A stretch of 64,000 nucleotides of DNA, from the NCBI GenBank assembly GCA_947498985.1, contig CANMMF010000006.1, forward strand, positions 248,001-312,000, read 5' to 3'. Position numbers and translations under genes: made by a program. The stretch comes from an uncultured Paracoccaceae bacterium. Its GTDB lineage: Bacteria; Pseudomonadota; Alphaproteobacteria; Rhodobacterales; Rhodobacteraceae. The number at the start of each line of letters is the position of its first letter. Position 1 is the first letter of the stretch. Below the pieces are notes generated by a model. That model was not told the DNA's origin, did no database searches, and was given only the letters and a program-made list of their open reading frames with translations. Positions 17,769 through 26,351 of this stretch are shown in pieces.

Positions 17769-18551
17769 TCACAGATCGAACGTCGCGAAAACCGGCGCGT
17801 GGTCGGAGGGTTTGTCCCAGCCGCGCACGGCGCGCAACACGCGGCTGGAATGCGCCGCCCCCGCGATATCCGGCGTCGCCCAGACGTGATCCAGACGGCG
17901 CCCCTTGTCGGCGGCGTCCCAGTCGCGCGCGCGGTAGGACCACCAGGAATAGAGCTGGCCTTCGGGGATGTCCTTGCGGGTCACATCGACCCAGCCGCCC
18001 GCCTCTTGCGTCGCGCCCAGCGCCTCAACCTCGACGGGCGTGTGGCTCACCACTTTCAAAAGCTGCTTGTGCGACCAGACGTCATCCTCGCGCGGGGCGA
18101 TGTTCAGATCCCCGACAAGGATCGATTTCTCCGGCCGGTCGCCATGGAACCAGTCGCGCATCTCCGCCAGGTAATCGAGCTTCTGCCCGAACTTCTCGTT
18201 CTTGTCGCGGTCCGGCACGTCGCCGCCCGCGGGCACGTAGAAATTGTGGATCACCACACCGTTGTCGAGCCGCGCCGCCACGTGCCGCGCATGGCCAAGT
18301 GCGGCGAAATCCATGTCGCCCACATCCTCCAGCGGCCGCTTGCTGAGGATCGCCACGCCATTGTACCCCTTCTGCCCCCGCGCCACCACGTGGCCATAGC
18401 CAAGCTCCTCGAAAGACGGCATTTTCTCGACCGGAGACTTGCATTCCTGCAGGCAGAGCACATCCGGCGCCTCTTCGGTCATGAGCTTTTCGACCAGCCC
18501 GGCGCGCAGGCGAACCGAATTGATGTTCCAGGTGGCGAGGGTGAAGGGCAT
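17769..18551 (-). CDS. xthA: Exodeoxyribonuclease III
   Basis: 260 residues of the Xth/AP-endonuclease family, which cleaves abasic sites and removes 3'-blocking groups. Seen in order: ATWNINSVR (residue 6 onward), the metal-binding glutamate in CLQECKSP, the YNGVAILSK region, the catalytic VGDLNIAP and the C-terminal SDHAPVFATF with the catalytic histidine. The ATG at 18551 has an AGGAG site 7 bases upstream. The same frame stays open upstream to 19271, but that extension is antisense-like shadow over the MFS gene and was rejected. Single-gene unit; promoter expected at 18552-18610. Confidence 0.96.
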   Translation of the reverse strand: MPFTLATWNINSVRLRAGLVEKLMTEEAPDVLCLQECKSPVEKMPSFEELGYGHVVARGQKGYNGVAILSKRPLEDVGDMDFAALGHARHVAARLDNGVVIHNFYVPAGGDVPDRDKNEKFGQKLDYLAEMRDWFHGDRPEKSILVGDLNIAPREDDVWSHKQLLKVVSHTPVEVEALGATQEAGGWVDVTRKDIPEGQLYSWWSYRARDWDAADKGRRLDHVWATPDIAGAAHSSRVLRAVRGWDKPSDHAPVFATFDL

Positions 18552-18610
18552 CTGTGTCTCCTGCGGCTGATCGGGCGAGAGTGCCGCGTGGCAGGGCCGC
18601 GCGCAAGCGC

Positions 18611-19840
18611 TCAGAGCCGCAGATGCCGCGTGCCGTAAACCGCCAGCGCACACGCGCCTGCAAAGCCTATGAAATAGGGCAGGCTCAGCGCCGCGGCGCG
18701 GCCCAGCCCGGGCTCGGCCAGCGACACGATCCAGCCGCCCAGCACCGCGCCGAAGGGCACCATGCCCCAGCCGAAAAACCGGTACAGGCTGTTCACGCGC
18801 CCCAGCAGATCGTCCGGGATCAGCCGCTGCCGCCAGGACACCGTGACGATGTTCCACAAAAGCGCGGCAAGGCTTTCGACAAAAAGCGCCGCCGCCGCGA
18901 TCCAGGGCGAGGCCGTCAGCCCCAGCACCAGCATCGGCAGCGGAAACACCCAGAGCGCCAGGATCACCACCCGCTGCCCGCCCAGCCTCGCCACCAGCCG
19001 CGGGCCCCAGACGCCGCCGACCACACCGCCCGCGGCACCCGCCGTCAGCAGCAGACCGTAACCTGCGGCGTTGAGCCCCAGAACCTCCTGGCTGATCAGC
19101 ACCAGCATGGTCAGCACCATGGTCGAAAGCGCGTTGATGAGCCCCAGCACTATCGCCAGCCGCAGGATCGCCGTGTGCCCCCAGAACCAGCGCGCCGCCT
19201 CGGAAAACTCGTCCAGCAAGGCGCGCCGGACCGGGCGGATGCGCGGCGGCAGCGCCATCAGCCACACGCACCAGGCCGCCAGCCCGAAGCAGATGGCGTT
19301 GAGCGCAAAGGGCGCCGGCACCGCAAAGGCGATGAGCGCCCCGGCCAGCGGCGGCCCGATGAAGGATCCGGTGATCTGCTCGACGCTCCAGAGCTGGCCG
19401 TTGGCCTGCTCGAGATCGGGCTTATCGACCAGCGCGGGCAACAGGGTCTGGGCCGCATTGTCGCGGATCACTTCGGCGCAGCCGATCAGAAAGGCCAGCC
19501 CGCAGAGGATCGCGATGCCACCAGGCTGCCCGCCCGCCGCGCTGTCGGGGATCCGCAGCGCCAGTGCTATGACCCCGAAGCTCAGCAGCAGCCGCAAGAG
19601 GTCCGCCTGCACGATCAGCCGCCGCCGGTCGTTGCGGTCGGTGATCAGCCCCGCGGGGATCACGAACAAGAACCACGGCAGCCGCGTCGCCGCCGTCACC
19701 AGGGCGATCAGCAACGGATCCCGGGTGAGCAGCGTCGCAATCCACGGAAACGCCAGCGCCGCGACACCGTCCCCGAGATTGGAGACGGCGGTCGCCGAAA
19801 AGAGCAACCGGAACGGACGGTTTCGCACAAGCAGCGTCAT
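18611..19840 (-). CDS. MFS transporter (EntS-like efflux group)
   Basis: 409 residues with about 12 membrane helices. The N-terminus NRPFRLLFSATAVSNLGDGVAALAFPW and the loop GLITDRNDRRRLIVQADLLR, with its Asp-Arg pair, mark the major facilitator superfamily, closest in style to the enterobactin-exporter-like drug efflux group. The substrate is unknown. The ATG at 19840 overlaps the TGA of a 61-codon minus-strand frame just upstream (ATGA), which could couple its translation. No regulator gene is adjacent. Confidence 0.88.
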   Translation of the reverse strand: MTLLVRNRPFRLLFSATAVSNLGDGVAALAFPWIATLLTRDPLLIALVTAATRLPWFLFVIPAGLITDRNDRRRLIVQADLLRLLLSFGVIALALRIPDSAAGGQPGGIAILCGLAFLIGCAEVIRDNAAQTLLPALVDKPDLEQANGQLWSVEQITGSFIGPPLAGALIAFAVPAPFALNAICFGLAAWCVWLMALPPRIRPVRRALLDEFSEAARWFWGHTAILRLAIVLGLINALSTMVLTMLVLISQEVLGLNAAGYGLLLTAGAAGGVVGGVWGPRLVARLGGQRVVILALWVFPLPMLVLGLTASPWIAAAALFVESLAALLWNIVTVSWRQRLIPDDLLGRVNSLYRFFGWGMVPFGAVLGGWIVSLAEPGLGRAAALSLPYFIGFAGACALAVYGTRHLRL

Positions 19841-20022
19841 GGCCCCACAGGACCTGCCTTGCCGGTAAAGGTCAAGCCGATGCCGCGCGCCGCCGCTTGC
19901 GCAGCCGGACACTCCACGTCGCACAAGAGGTCCACGCACACCTTACCCGGCACCCGCGCCGCAATGCGCAGCCGCCCACTTTCCAACCCAAACCCGAAAA
20001 TCGCCGTCAAACATCGCCGCAT
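19837..20022 (-). CDS. Possible 61-residue protein coupled to the MFS gene
   Basis: A minus-strand frame from ATG 20022 to a TGA that overlaps the MFS start codon (ATGA). The product (MRRCLTAIFGFGLESGRLRI at its start, then KVCVDLLCDVECPA and GIGLTFTG) has no family I recognise and no signal peptide. Three cysteines fall in the middle. The overlap and the tidy length favour a real small gene, or at least a leader that keeps ribosomes running into the transporter. The alternative is chance, since the gap is only 300 bases and also holds a repeat. Confidence 0.35.
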   Translation of the reverse strand: MRRCLTAIFGFGLESGRLRIAARVPGKVCVDLLCDVECPAAQAAARGIGLTFTGKAGPVGP

Positions 20023-20042
20023 CAGCGCGACGTCCCTGGCGT

Positions 20043-20092
20043 CATCTTGCCCGTAAACTTCGGGGGGTCTGAGGGGCTGGCCCCTCAGACTC
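20043..20092 (-). repeat. Intergenic hairpin repeat, GAAGTTTAC family, copy 1
   Basis: On the minus strand a perfect 10-bp stem (GTCTGAGGGG/CCCCTCAGAC, 4-base loop, 20067-20090) is followed by a conserved tail, CCCCGAAGTTTAC then GGGCAAGATG (20065-20043). The same tail with a different stem recurs at 23706-23778. It lies 50 bases after the stop of the aspartoacylase-type gene and probably acts as its transcription terminator. Confidence 0.6.
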
Positions 20093-20140
20093 TGACCTTG
20101 CCACAAAGCATAACGCCAAAGCGCCGCCCCCCCGCCAGAC

Positions 20141-21178
20141 TCAGATGATCTCATCCTCGTCAAAAAGCGGGGTCGCTTCGAGATGGGCGTCGAACTCACC
20201 CGCGGCCGCCTCCGCCGCCTTGGGCGCATCGGCGCGCGCGACATGGAACAGCGCGTCCCCCTCGTTGACCACCGGCAGGTTGGTGCGGCCCACCACGATG
20301 CCCGGCGCGTCGGCGACAATCTCGGCCTCGGCCTCGCCAAAAGGATCCGAGACGATGCCCAGCACGGCCCCCGCCTCCACCCAGTCACCCGACGCCTTCA
20401 TGGTCCGCAAGAGCCCGCCCGAAGGCGCGCGCAGCCAGGACGAGCCCACGCAAAGCACCGACGGCTGCCGCGCCTTGGGCACGCCGCGCGGCGCGATCAT
20501 GCCAAGCTGCGCCATCACCCGCAGGATCCCCGCCACACCGGCGCGCGCAGCAAACTCGTCAAAGCGCAACCCCTCCCCGGCTTCATAAAGCAGCACGTCG
20601 ACACCGGCCTTCTCGGCCTCGAGCCGAAGCGAGCCGTCGCGGGTCTTCGACATCAGCGTGACCGGCGCGGCAAAGGCATGGCCCAGTTCCTGCAGCCGCG
20701 CATTGCCCGGCGTGAGCCGGATCTGCGGCAGGTTGGTGCGTCCGACGGCGGCGGAATGCAGATCCACGCCCAGATCGCAGCGCGCCACGATCTCGGTCAT
20801 GAAGAGATCGCCCAGACGTGCCGCAAGCGAGCCATGGGAATGGCCCGGAAACGACCGGTTCAGATCGCGGCGGTCAGGCAGATATCGCGACTGGTTGAGA
20901 AAGCCGAACGCGTTCACGATCGGCACCGCGATCAGCGTGCCCGACAGGCGCTGCAGCGGGGCCGCGCGCAGCAGGCGGCGCACGATCTCGACGCCGATCA
21001 CCTCATCGCCATGGATCGCCGCCGACACGAACATCACCGGTCCGGGACGCCGCCCGTGGATCACATGCGCCGAAAGCGTGACAGGCGTGTGGTCGGACAT
21101 GACCGACACCGGCAGATCGACGGTCTTGCGACCGCCGGGCGGGATGGTCTGGGATCCCAGGTCGAATGGCGCGCGCAT
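20141..21178 (-). CDS. Succinylglutamate desuccinylase/aspartoacylase-family zinc hydrolase
   Basis: 345 residues. The zinc carboxypeptidase-like fold is shown by AAIHGDEVIGVE (zinc His and Glu, about residues 53-64), the RDLNRSFPG loop and the third zinc ligand in DLGVDLHSA. About residues 255-315 form a beta-rich biotinyl/lipoyl-like tail (GLLRTMKASGDWVEAGAVLG), usual in this subfamily. It hydrolyses an N-acyl amino acid or related amide; the true substrate is unknown. The ATG at 21178 (MRAPFDLG) follows a GGAGG site and is preferred to an upstream in-frame start at 21229. A hairpin repeat follows the stop. Confidence 0.88.
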   Translation of the reverse strand: MRAPFDLGSQTIPPGGRKTVDLPVSVMSDHTPVTLSAHVIHGRRPGPVMFVSAAIHGDEVIGVEIVRRLLRAAPLQRLSGTLIAVPIVNAFGFLNQSRYLPDRRDLNRSFPGHSHGSLAARLGDLFMTEIVARCDLGVDLHSAAVGRTNLPQIRLTPGNARLQELGHAFAAPVTLMSKTRDGSLRLEAEKAGVDVLLYEAGEGLRFDEFAARAGVAGILRVMAQLGMIAPRGVPKARQPSVLCVGSSWLRAPSGGLLRTMKASGDWVEAGAVLGIVSDPFGEAEAEIVADAPGIVVGRTNLPVVNEGDALFHVARADAPKAAEAAAGEFDAHLEATPLFDEDEII

Positions 21179-21238
21179 GGTCCCTCCGTGGCTTGGCGCA
21201 ACTTGAGACCAGCGGCGCAGAAAGAACAAGCCCCGCGC

Positions 21239-21886
21239 TCAGAAACCGGGCCGCGCGCGAAAGCTGAGACCCTTGCCGCTTTCGGGATGGTTGATGCGCA
21301 GCTCTTCGGCATGCAGCATCAGCCGCGGATAGGCGGCGGCAGTTTCGGGCGCATAAAGCAGATCGCCCAGAATCGGATGACCCACGGCCAGCATGTGGAC
21401 GCGCAGCTGATGGGTGCGCCCGGTGCGCGGGAAAAGCCGTACCCGGCTTTCGGCATCGCCCGCCTTCAGCACCCGCCAGTCGGTCTGCGCCGGGCGTCCG
21501 GTCTCGGGACAGACCATCTGCCGCGGCCGGTTCGGCCAGTCCACCGTCAGCGGCAGATCGACCTGCCCGGTTTTCGGCGCAAGCCGGCCGGCAACCCGGG
21601 CCAGATAGGTCTTGCGCGGCTTGCGCGCCTCGAATTGCTGGCCGAGATGTTTCTGCGCATGCGGGGTCAGCGCAAAGACCATCACCCCCGACGTGTCGCG
21701 GTCGAGCCTGTGCACAAGGCGCACGGTCGGGAATCCGGCGGTGAGCCGGGTCAGCAGGCAATCGGCCAGCGCCGCCCCCTTGCCGGGCACGGTGAGCAAG
21801 CCCGCCGGTTTGTCGACCACCAGCAGATCAGTGTCTTCATGCAGAACCGGGATATCGCCCTGCGGCGGCGCGTAGATGTCGGACAT
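21239..21886 (-). CDS. RluA-family pseudouridine synthase
   Basis: 215 residues, no S4 domain, so it is the compact RluA/TruC-like form. The catalytic aspartate lies in VHRLDRDTSGV (about residue 63). KPAGLLTVPGKG and the RTGRTHQLRVHM motif in the C-terminal half are the other family marks. It converts uridine to pseudouridine in rRNA or tRNA; which site cannot be told. The ATG at 21886 follows a GAGGGGG site. Neighbouring genes are unrelated, and the divergent L,D-transpeptidase begins 119 bases away. Confidence 0.9.
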   Translation of the reverse strand: MSDIYAPPQGDIPVLHEDTDLLVVDKPAGLLTVPGKGAALADCLLTRLTAGFPTVRLVHRLDRDTSGVMVFALTPHAQKHLGQQFEARKPRKTYLARVAGRLAPKTGQVDLPLTVDWPNRPRQMVCPETGRPAQTDWRVLKAGDAESRVRLFPRTGRTHQLRVHMLAVGHPILGDLLYAPETAAAYPRLMLHAEELRINHPESGKGLSFRARPGF

Positions 21887-22005
21887 GGTCCCCCTCATGC
21901 CAAGCCACGCGCCCGACAGCAAGCGCGGCGCGGCCCGCCATCCCGGCCCGGGGCGGAACCAATTGCACCCCGGGCGAATTGTCCGGCAAAGAAAGGACGT
22001 CCCCA

Positions 22006-22968
22006 ATGAAGCGCCTCCAGGCGATTTTCGCCGCTCTTGCCCTCACGCTCTCCACCGCGCCTCTGCAGGCGCTGGAGCGCGACGCGATCAACGCCGCCGG
22101 ATATGACGGTGGCGAGCTGCCCGAAGGGCAAAGCGCGCTGGCTGCCAAGATCCAGGTCCTTCTCGATCGCGCGGGCATCTCTCCGGGTGTGATCGACGGC
22201 TACAAGGGCGGCATGACCGCCACCGCCATCCGCGCCTTCGAGCGGCGCGAAGGCCTCCCGGTGGATGGTGCGCTCGATGCCCGGGTCTGGGACGCGCTCT
22301 CCCGACACGCCACATCGCCGGTTTTTGCCAGCCACAGGATCCGGCCGGACGATATCGCGCGCATCTCGGCCAACTTGCCCGACGATTACGCCGAACTGGC
22401 CAGGATGGACTGGCTCGGCTTCACCTCCGCCGCCGAAGCGCTGGCCGAACGGTTCCATATGGACGTGGATTTCCTCGCCGCCCTCAACCCCGGCATCGCG
22501 TTCACCGAAGGCCAGACAATCACCGTGGCGCAACCCGCCGCCGATCTGAGCACCGACGTGGCCCGCATCACCGTCGACAAGCAAAGCCAGCGGCTCACCG
22601 CCTTCGACGACACCGGCGCGGTGGTCGCAAGCTACCCGGTCTCTGTCGGCTCGACTCAGACGCCCTCCCCCTCCGGCGTCGTCGAGGTGCGCGCCAAGGC
22701 GGTGGAGCCCGGCTATACCTACAATCCGGATGTGAATTTCCAGCAAGGCGACAACGCCGAAAAGCTGACCCTGCCGCCCGGTCCAAACAGCCCGGTGGGT
22801 CTTGTCTGGATCGACCTCAGCAAGCCGACCTACGGCATCCACGGCACCCCCGACCCGGCAGAGCTCTTTTCGGAAGCAAGCCATGGCTGCGTGCGCATGA
22901 CCAACTGGGACGCACTGGAACTTGCGCGCATGGTGCGCGCGGGCACAAAGGTGGCGTTCCTGCCATGA
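22006..22968 (+). CDS. L,D-transpeptidase with peptidoglycan-binding domain
   Basis: 320 residues: signal peptide (MKRLQAIFAALALTLSTAPLQA), a peptidoglycan-binding domain (about 45-95, with DGYKGGMTATAIRAFERREG), a LysM-like segment (about 140-170, FHMDVDFLAALNPGI) and a YkuD catalytic domain. The active-site cysteine is in SHGCVRMTNWDA near the C-terminus, with the upstream histidine in YGIHGT. It makes 3-3 crosslinks or attaches proteins to peptidoglycan in the periplasm. Its TGA overlaps the start of the extensin-like gene (ATGA), so the two are one operon with a likely joint envelope role. Confidence 0.93.
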   Translation: MKRLQAIFAALALTLSTAPLQALERDAINAAGYDGGELPEGQSALAAKIQVLLDRAGISPGVIDGYKGGMTATAIRAFERREGLPVDGALDARVWDALSRHATSPVFASHRIRPDDIARISANLPDDYAELARMDWLGFTSAAEALAERFHMDVDFLAALNPGIAFTEGQTITVAQPAADLSTDVARITVDKQSQRLTAFDDTGAVVASYPVSVGSTQTPSPSGVVEVRAKAVEPGYTYNPDVNFQQGDNAEKLTLPPGPNSPVGLVWIDLSKPTYGIHGTPDPAELFSEASHGCVRMTNWDALELARMVRAGTKVAFLP

Positions 22969-23651
22969 GGCGGCTGGCGCTGTGTCTCGCCGCCGGGCTT
23001 GCTCTGACGCCCGCGCTGGTGACCCCGCTGCGCGCCGACGCATCGGACGAGGCCGCCCCGCCCGTGCGCGAGGCGCTGGAGCTGGACGATGCGGGCTTCG
23101 CCGCCTGCACCGCCGCGCTCGACGCGCTCGGCGTGACCTACCGCATCCCCGACGCGCCGGTCATCGCAGAGGACGACCCCGATTGCGGCATCCTGCGCCC
23201 TGTGACGCTGGACGAGATCATCCCCGGCGTGGCACTCAGACCCGACAGCGTGTTGCGCTGCCCCGCCGCGCTGGCGCTGGCCCGGTGGGTCGACACGATT
23301 GTGCGGCCCGCGTCAGAGACCCTGCCGACGCGCGGCCCGGTCGTGGCACTCGACCACGGCTCCACCTATGTCTGCCGGCGCCGCAACAATGCGCCCGATG
23401 GCAAACCCTCCGAACACAGTTTCGGCAATGCCATCGACATCACCGGCTTTGTCTTCGAACGCGGCGAACCGATCCCGGTGATACCCCGACAGGACACCAA
23501 CACCCGCGCCGAGGCGTTTCAGCGCGCCGTGCGTGGCGGCGCCTGCCTTTACTTCTCCACCGTTCTGGGCCCGGGCAGCGATGCCAGCCATGACGACCAC
23601 CTGCATCTCGACGTAAAATCGCGCCGTGGCGACTACCGCATCTGCCAGTGA
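22965..23651 (+). CDS. Extensin-like family secreted protein
   Basis: 228 residues with a signal peptide (MRRLALCLAAGLALTPALVTPLRA). The Extensin-like C-terminal domain is shown by VTYRIPDAP, the CPAALALARW segment, YVCRRRNN and the conserved SEHSFGNAIDITGF block, followed by DHLHLDV near the C-terminus. The His/Asp pattern resembles metal-dependent D-Ala-D-Ala (VanY/MepA-like) peptidases, so a peptidoglycan-hydrolase role is plausible, though the family is formally uncharacterised. Cotranscribed with the L,D-transpeptidase (ATGA overlap). Confidence 0.87.
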   Translation: MRRLALCLAAGLALTPALVTPLRADASDEAAPPVREALELDDAGFAACTAALDALGVTYRIPDAPVIAEDDPDCGILRPVTLDEIIPGVALRPDSVLRCPAALALARWVDTIVRPASETLPTRGPVVALDHGSTYVCRRRNNAPDGKPSEHSFGNAIDITGFVFERGEPIPVIPRQDTNTRAEAFQRAVRGGACLYFSTVLGPGSDASHDDHLHLDVKSRRGDYRICQ

Positions 23652-23705
23652 CATCCCGCGCGCCCTCTGAAGACCCTGCTCCCGCATCCGCCGCCTGCCC
23701 GGCTT

Positions 23706-23778
23706 CATCTTGCCGGTAAACTTCGGGGGGTCCGGGGGGCAGCGCCCCCCGGCCGGTCGGATCGCCGAAGGCGATCCG
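23706..23778 (-). repeat. Intergenic hairpin repeat, GAAGTTTAC family, copy 2
   Basis: On the minus strand: a perfect 9-bp stem (CGGATCGCC/GGCGATCCG, 23758-23778), a second perfect 9-bp stem of C/G (23732-23752), then the tail CCCCGAAGTTTACCGGCAAG continuing to 23706. It begins 23 bases after the stop of the second FAD-GcvT gene and is a good candidate for the terminator of the long demethylation operon. The tail matches copy 1 at 20043-20065 in all but one position. Confidence 0.65.
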
Positions 23779-23801
23779 AAACCGCTTCACTCAGGACCGC
23801 A

Positions 23802-26240
23802 TCAGAGCTTCACCCGCTCCGATGCCGGATCGTAAAGCGGTCTCAGGGACGCCTCGGCCGCCACCCGCACCCCGGCCACATCGATCTCGAAGGACGACGC
23901 CAGCAGCTCCGCCGCGCTCTCGCCGGGACAGGGCACATACCCCAGACCGATCGCAGCACCGAGGTAATGGCCGTAGGCGCCCGAGCTCAGATACCCCACG
24001 ATCTGTCCGTCCCTGAGGATCGGTTCGTTGTGGTAAAGCAGCGGTTCGGGATCGGTGATCCGGAACTGCAGCATGCGCTTCTCCAGCCCCGCCTCCTTCT
24101 TGCGCAGCACCGCGTCGCGCCCGATGAAATCGGGCTTGGCGGTCTTCACCGCAAAGCCGAGCCCGGCCTCGAGCACGTGATCCTCGCAGGTGATGTCATG
24201 GCCGAAATGGCGGAACCCTTTTTCGATCCGGCAGCTGTCCATCATGTGCAGGCCGCAGAGCCGCATGCCGGTCTCGCGCCCCGCCTCGGCCAGCACTTCG
24301 AACACATGGCCCGCCATGTCGGCGCTTACATAGACCTCCCAGCCCAGCTCTCCCACATAGGTGACGCGATGTAACCGGGCGCGCGCCATGCCGATCTCGA
24401 TCTCCTGCGCGGTGCCGAAAGGATTGACCGCATTGCTGAAATCCGCGGGGCTCACCTTCTGCAAGACCTCGCGCGACCGCGGGCCCATGATCGCCAGCAC
24501 CCCTTCGCCCGCCGTCACATCGGTGATCACCACGTTGCAATCGCCCAGATGGCGGCGCAGCCAGGTTTCATCCGCCAGACGCGTCGCGGCGGGGGTGACA
24601 ACCAGATAGGCGGTCTCCGACAGGCGCGTGATCGTGACATCCGCCTCGATCCCGCCGCGATCATTGAGCAATTGCGTATAGACGATCTTGCCCACCGGCA
24701 CCGAATAATCGCCGCCGCCCACATGGTTCAGGAACGCCTCCGCGTCGCGCCCCTCGACACGGATCTTGCCGAAGGAGGACATGTCGTACATCCCGACGCT
24801 CTGGCGGATCGCCATATGCTCTTCGCGGATATTGTCGAAAAAGTTCTGCCGCCCCCAGCTGTACCGGTAGTCCGCGGGCTGGCCGTCCCGGGCGAACCAG
24901 TTGGCGCGCTCCCAGCCGCCCAGCTCTCCGAAGACCGCGCCGCGTTCGGCCAGATGCGCGTGGAACGGCGAGCGGCGCACGCCGCGCGCGGTGGCTTTCT
25001 GCCGGAACGGGAAATGGTCGGCGTAAAGCAGGCCCAGCGTCTCGGTCGAGCGCGCCATGAGATAGCTCTTGTTGGACATGAACGGCGCCATGCGCGCGAT
25101 GTCCACATCGCCCAGATCGAACGGCTTTTCGCCATCCTGCATCCATTGCGCCAACGCCATACCGGCCCCGCCCGCCGACTGGATGCCGATGGAGTTGAAC
25201 CCGGCCGCGACCCAGACATTGTCCATCTCGGGACACAGGCCAAGGTGGTAGGCATCGTCGGGGGTAAAGCTCTCGGGGCCGTTGAAAAACGTGTGGATCC
25301 CCGCTTCGGCCAGCATCGGCATGCGGTTCACCGCGGCCTCGAGGATCGGCTCGAAATGGTCGAAATCCTCCGGCAGCTGGTCGAACTCGAAATCGCGGGG
25401 GATCGGTCCCCAGGGCTTGGCATTGGGCTCGAACGCGCCCAGCAGCAGCTTGCCCGCGTCCTCCTTGTAATAGGCGCATTCATCCGGCACCCGCAGCACC
25501 GGCAACTGGCTGAGACCGGCGATGGCTTCGGTCACGATGTAGAAATGCTCGCAGGCCTGCAGCGGCACCGAGGTGCCCAGCATCGCGCCCACGTCGCGCC
25601 CCCACATGCCCGCGCAGTTGATCACCGAGTCGCAGGCGATCTCGTCCGCGCCATCGGGGCCGTCATACTGCACCGCCGTGATCCGGCGGCCGGCGCGGGT
25701 CACCCCGGTGACGCAGGTGCGCTCGGCGATGGTGGCACCGCGCTGCCGCGCGCCCTTGGCCAGCGCCAGCGCGATATTGGCCGGATCGCCCTGCCCGTCG
25801 AGCGGCAGATAGACGCCGCCGGTGACATCCTCCACATTGAGATGGTCGTAGCGCGCCTTGATCTCGGATGGCGAGATTTCCTCGATCTCCACCCCGAAGG
25901 CCCGCGCCATGCCCGCGGAGCGGCGCAGCTCCTCGAGCCGCTCGGCGGTCAGCGCCGCGGTGATCGAGCCCACACGCTTGAAACCGGTGGCCACGCCGGT
26001 TTCGGCCTCGAGCCCGCCGTAAAGCTCCTGGCTGTAACGCGCGAGCTTGGTCATGTTGGCGGTGGCGCGCAGCTGCGCGATGAGGCCCGCGGCATGCCAT
26101 GTGGTGCCGGAGGTGAGCTGGCGACGCTCCAGCAGCACCACGTCGGTCCAGCCGAGCCGGGTCAGGTGATAGGCCACCGAACAGCCGATAACGCCGCCGC
26201 CGATGATCACGGCGCGGGCGGAGGCAGGAAGCTTGGTCAT
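23802..26240 (-). CDS. FAD-GcvT oxidoreductase (dimethylglycine/sarcosine dehydrogenase-like), paralogue 2
   Basis: 812 residues. The N-terminal half is a DAO-type FAD domain (VIIGGGVIGCSVAYHL at about residue 11) with SGTTWHAAG, where mammalian dimethylglycine and sarcosine dehydrogenases carry covalent FAD on the histidine. The C-terminal half (from about 430) is a GcvT-like folate-binding domain (YDMSSFGKIRVEG, GGIEADVTITRL, GELGWEVYV, GRDAVLRKKEAG). It should remove an N-methyl group oxidatively and hand the one-carbon unit to tetrahydrofolate. The ATG at 26240 is chosen because the frame upstream runs through a repeat. It is the last gene of the operon, 111 bases after the methyltransferase gene. 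Confidence 0.9.
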   Translation of the reverse strand: MTKLPASARAVIIGGGVIGCSVAYHLTRLGWTDVVLLERRQLTSGTTWHAAGLIAQLRATANMTKLARYSQELYGGLEAETGVATGFKRVGSITAALTAERLEELRRSAGMARAFGVEIEEISPSEIKARYDHLNVEDVTGGVYLPLDGQGDPANIALALAKGARQRGATIAERTCVTGVTRAGRRITAVQYDGPDGADEIACDSVINCAGMWGRDVGAMLGTSVPLQACEHFYIVTEAIAGLSQLPVLRVPDECAYYKEDAGKLLLGAFEPNAKPWGPIPRDFEFDQLPEDFDHFEPILEAAVNRMPMLAEAGIHTFFNGPESFTPDDAYHLGLCPEMDNVWVAAGFNSIGIQSAGGAGMALAQWMQDGEKPFDLGDVDIARMAPFMSNKSYLMARSTETLGLLYADHFPFRQKATARGVRRSPFHAHLAERGAVFGELGGWERANWFARDGQPADYRYSWGRQNFFDNIREEHMAIRQSVGMYDMSSFGKIRVEGRDAEAFLNHVGGGDYSVPVGKIVYTQLLNDRGGIEADVTITRLSETAYLVVTPAATRLADETWLRRHLGDCNVVITDVTAGEGVLAIMGPRSREVLQKVSPADFSNAVNPFGTAQEIEIGMARARLHRVTYVGELGWEVYVSADMAGHVFEVLAEAGRETGMRLCGLHMMDSCRIEKGFRHFGHDITCEDHVLEAGLGFAVKTAKPDFIGRDAVLRKKEAGLEKRMLQFRITDPEPLLYHNEPILRDGQIVGYLSSGAYGHYLGAAIGLGYVPCPGESAAELLASSFEIDVAGVRVAAEASLRPLYDPASERVKL

Positions 26241-26275
26241 GGCGGTGTCCTTTGACTGGATGGCGCGGGCGTTTC

Positions 26276-26341
26276 GGGGGCGCTGCCCCCGTCCCGGAGC
26301 AGGCTCCGGGACTCCCCCGGGATATTTGCGGCCCAAAGAAA
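26276..26341 (+). repeat. Double-hairpin intergenic repeat (CCCAAAGAAA family), copy A
   Basis: Plus-strand reading: GGGGGCGCTGCCCCC (26276-26290), a perfect 9-bp stem TCCCGGAGC/GCTCCGGGA with 2-base loop (26292-26311), then CTCCCCCGGGATATTT and GGCCCAAAGAAA (to 26341). Copies B (44531-44592) and C (49943-50005) have the same order with a different second stem. Unlike B and C, this copy is oriented against the surrounding minus-strand genes. Confidence 0.7.
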
Positions 26342-26351
26342 CATCGAAGGC

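Noticed and set aside
18552-19271. N-terminal extension of the xthA frame giving a 500-residue protein
   Set aside because: The extension lies antisense-like over the MFS gene with low-complexity Gly/Ala/Arg content; xthA has a clear ATG with a ribosome-binding site at 18551.
24549-26255. Plus-strand open frame of 568 codons opposite FAD-GcvT paralogue 2
   Set aside because: Antisense shadow with the same skewed composition as other shadows; the minus-strand reading encodes a complete enzyme.
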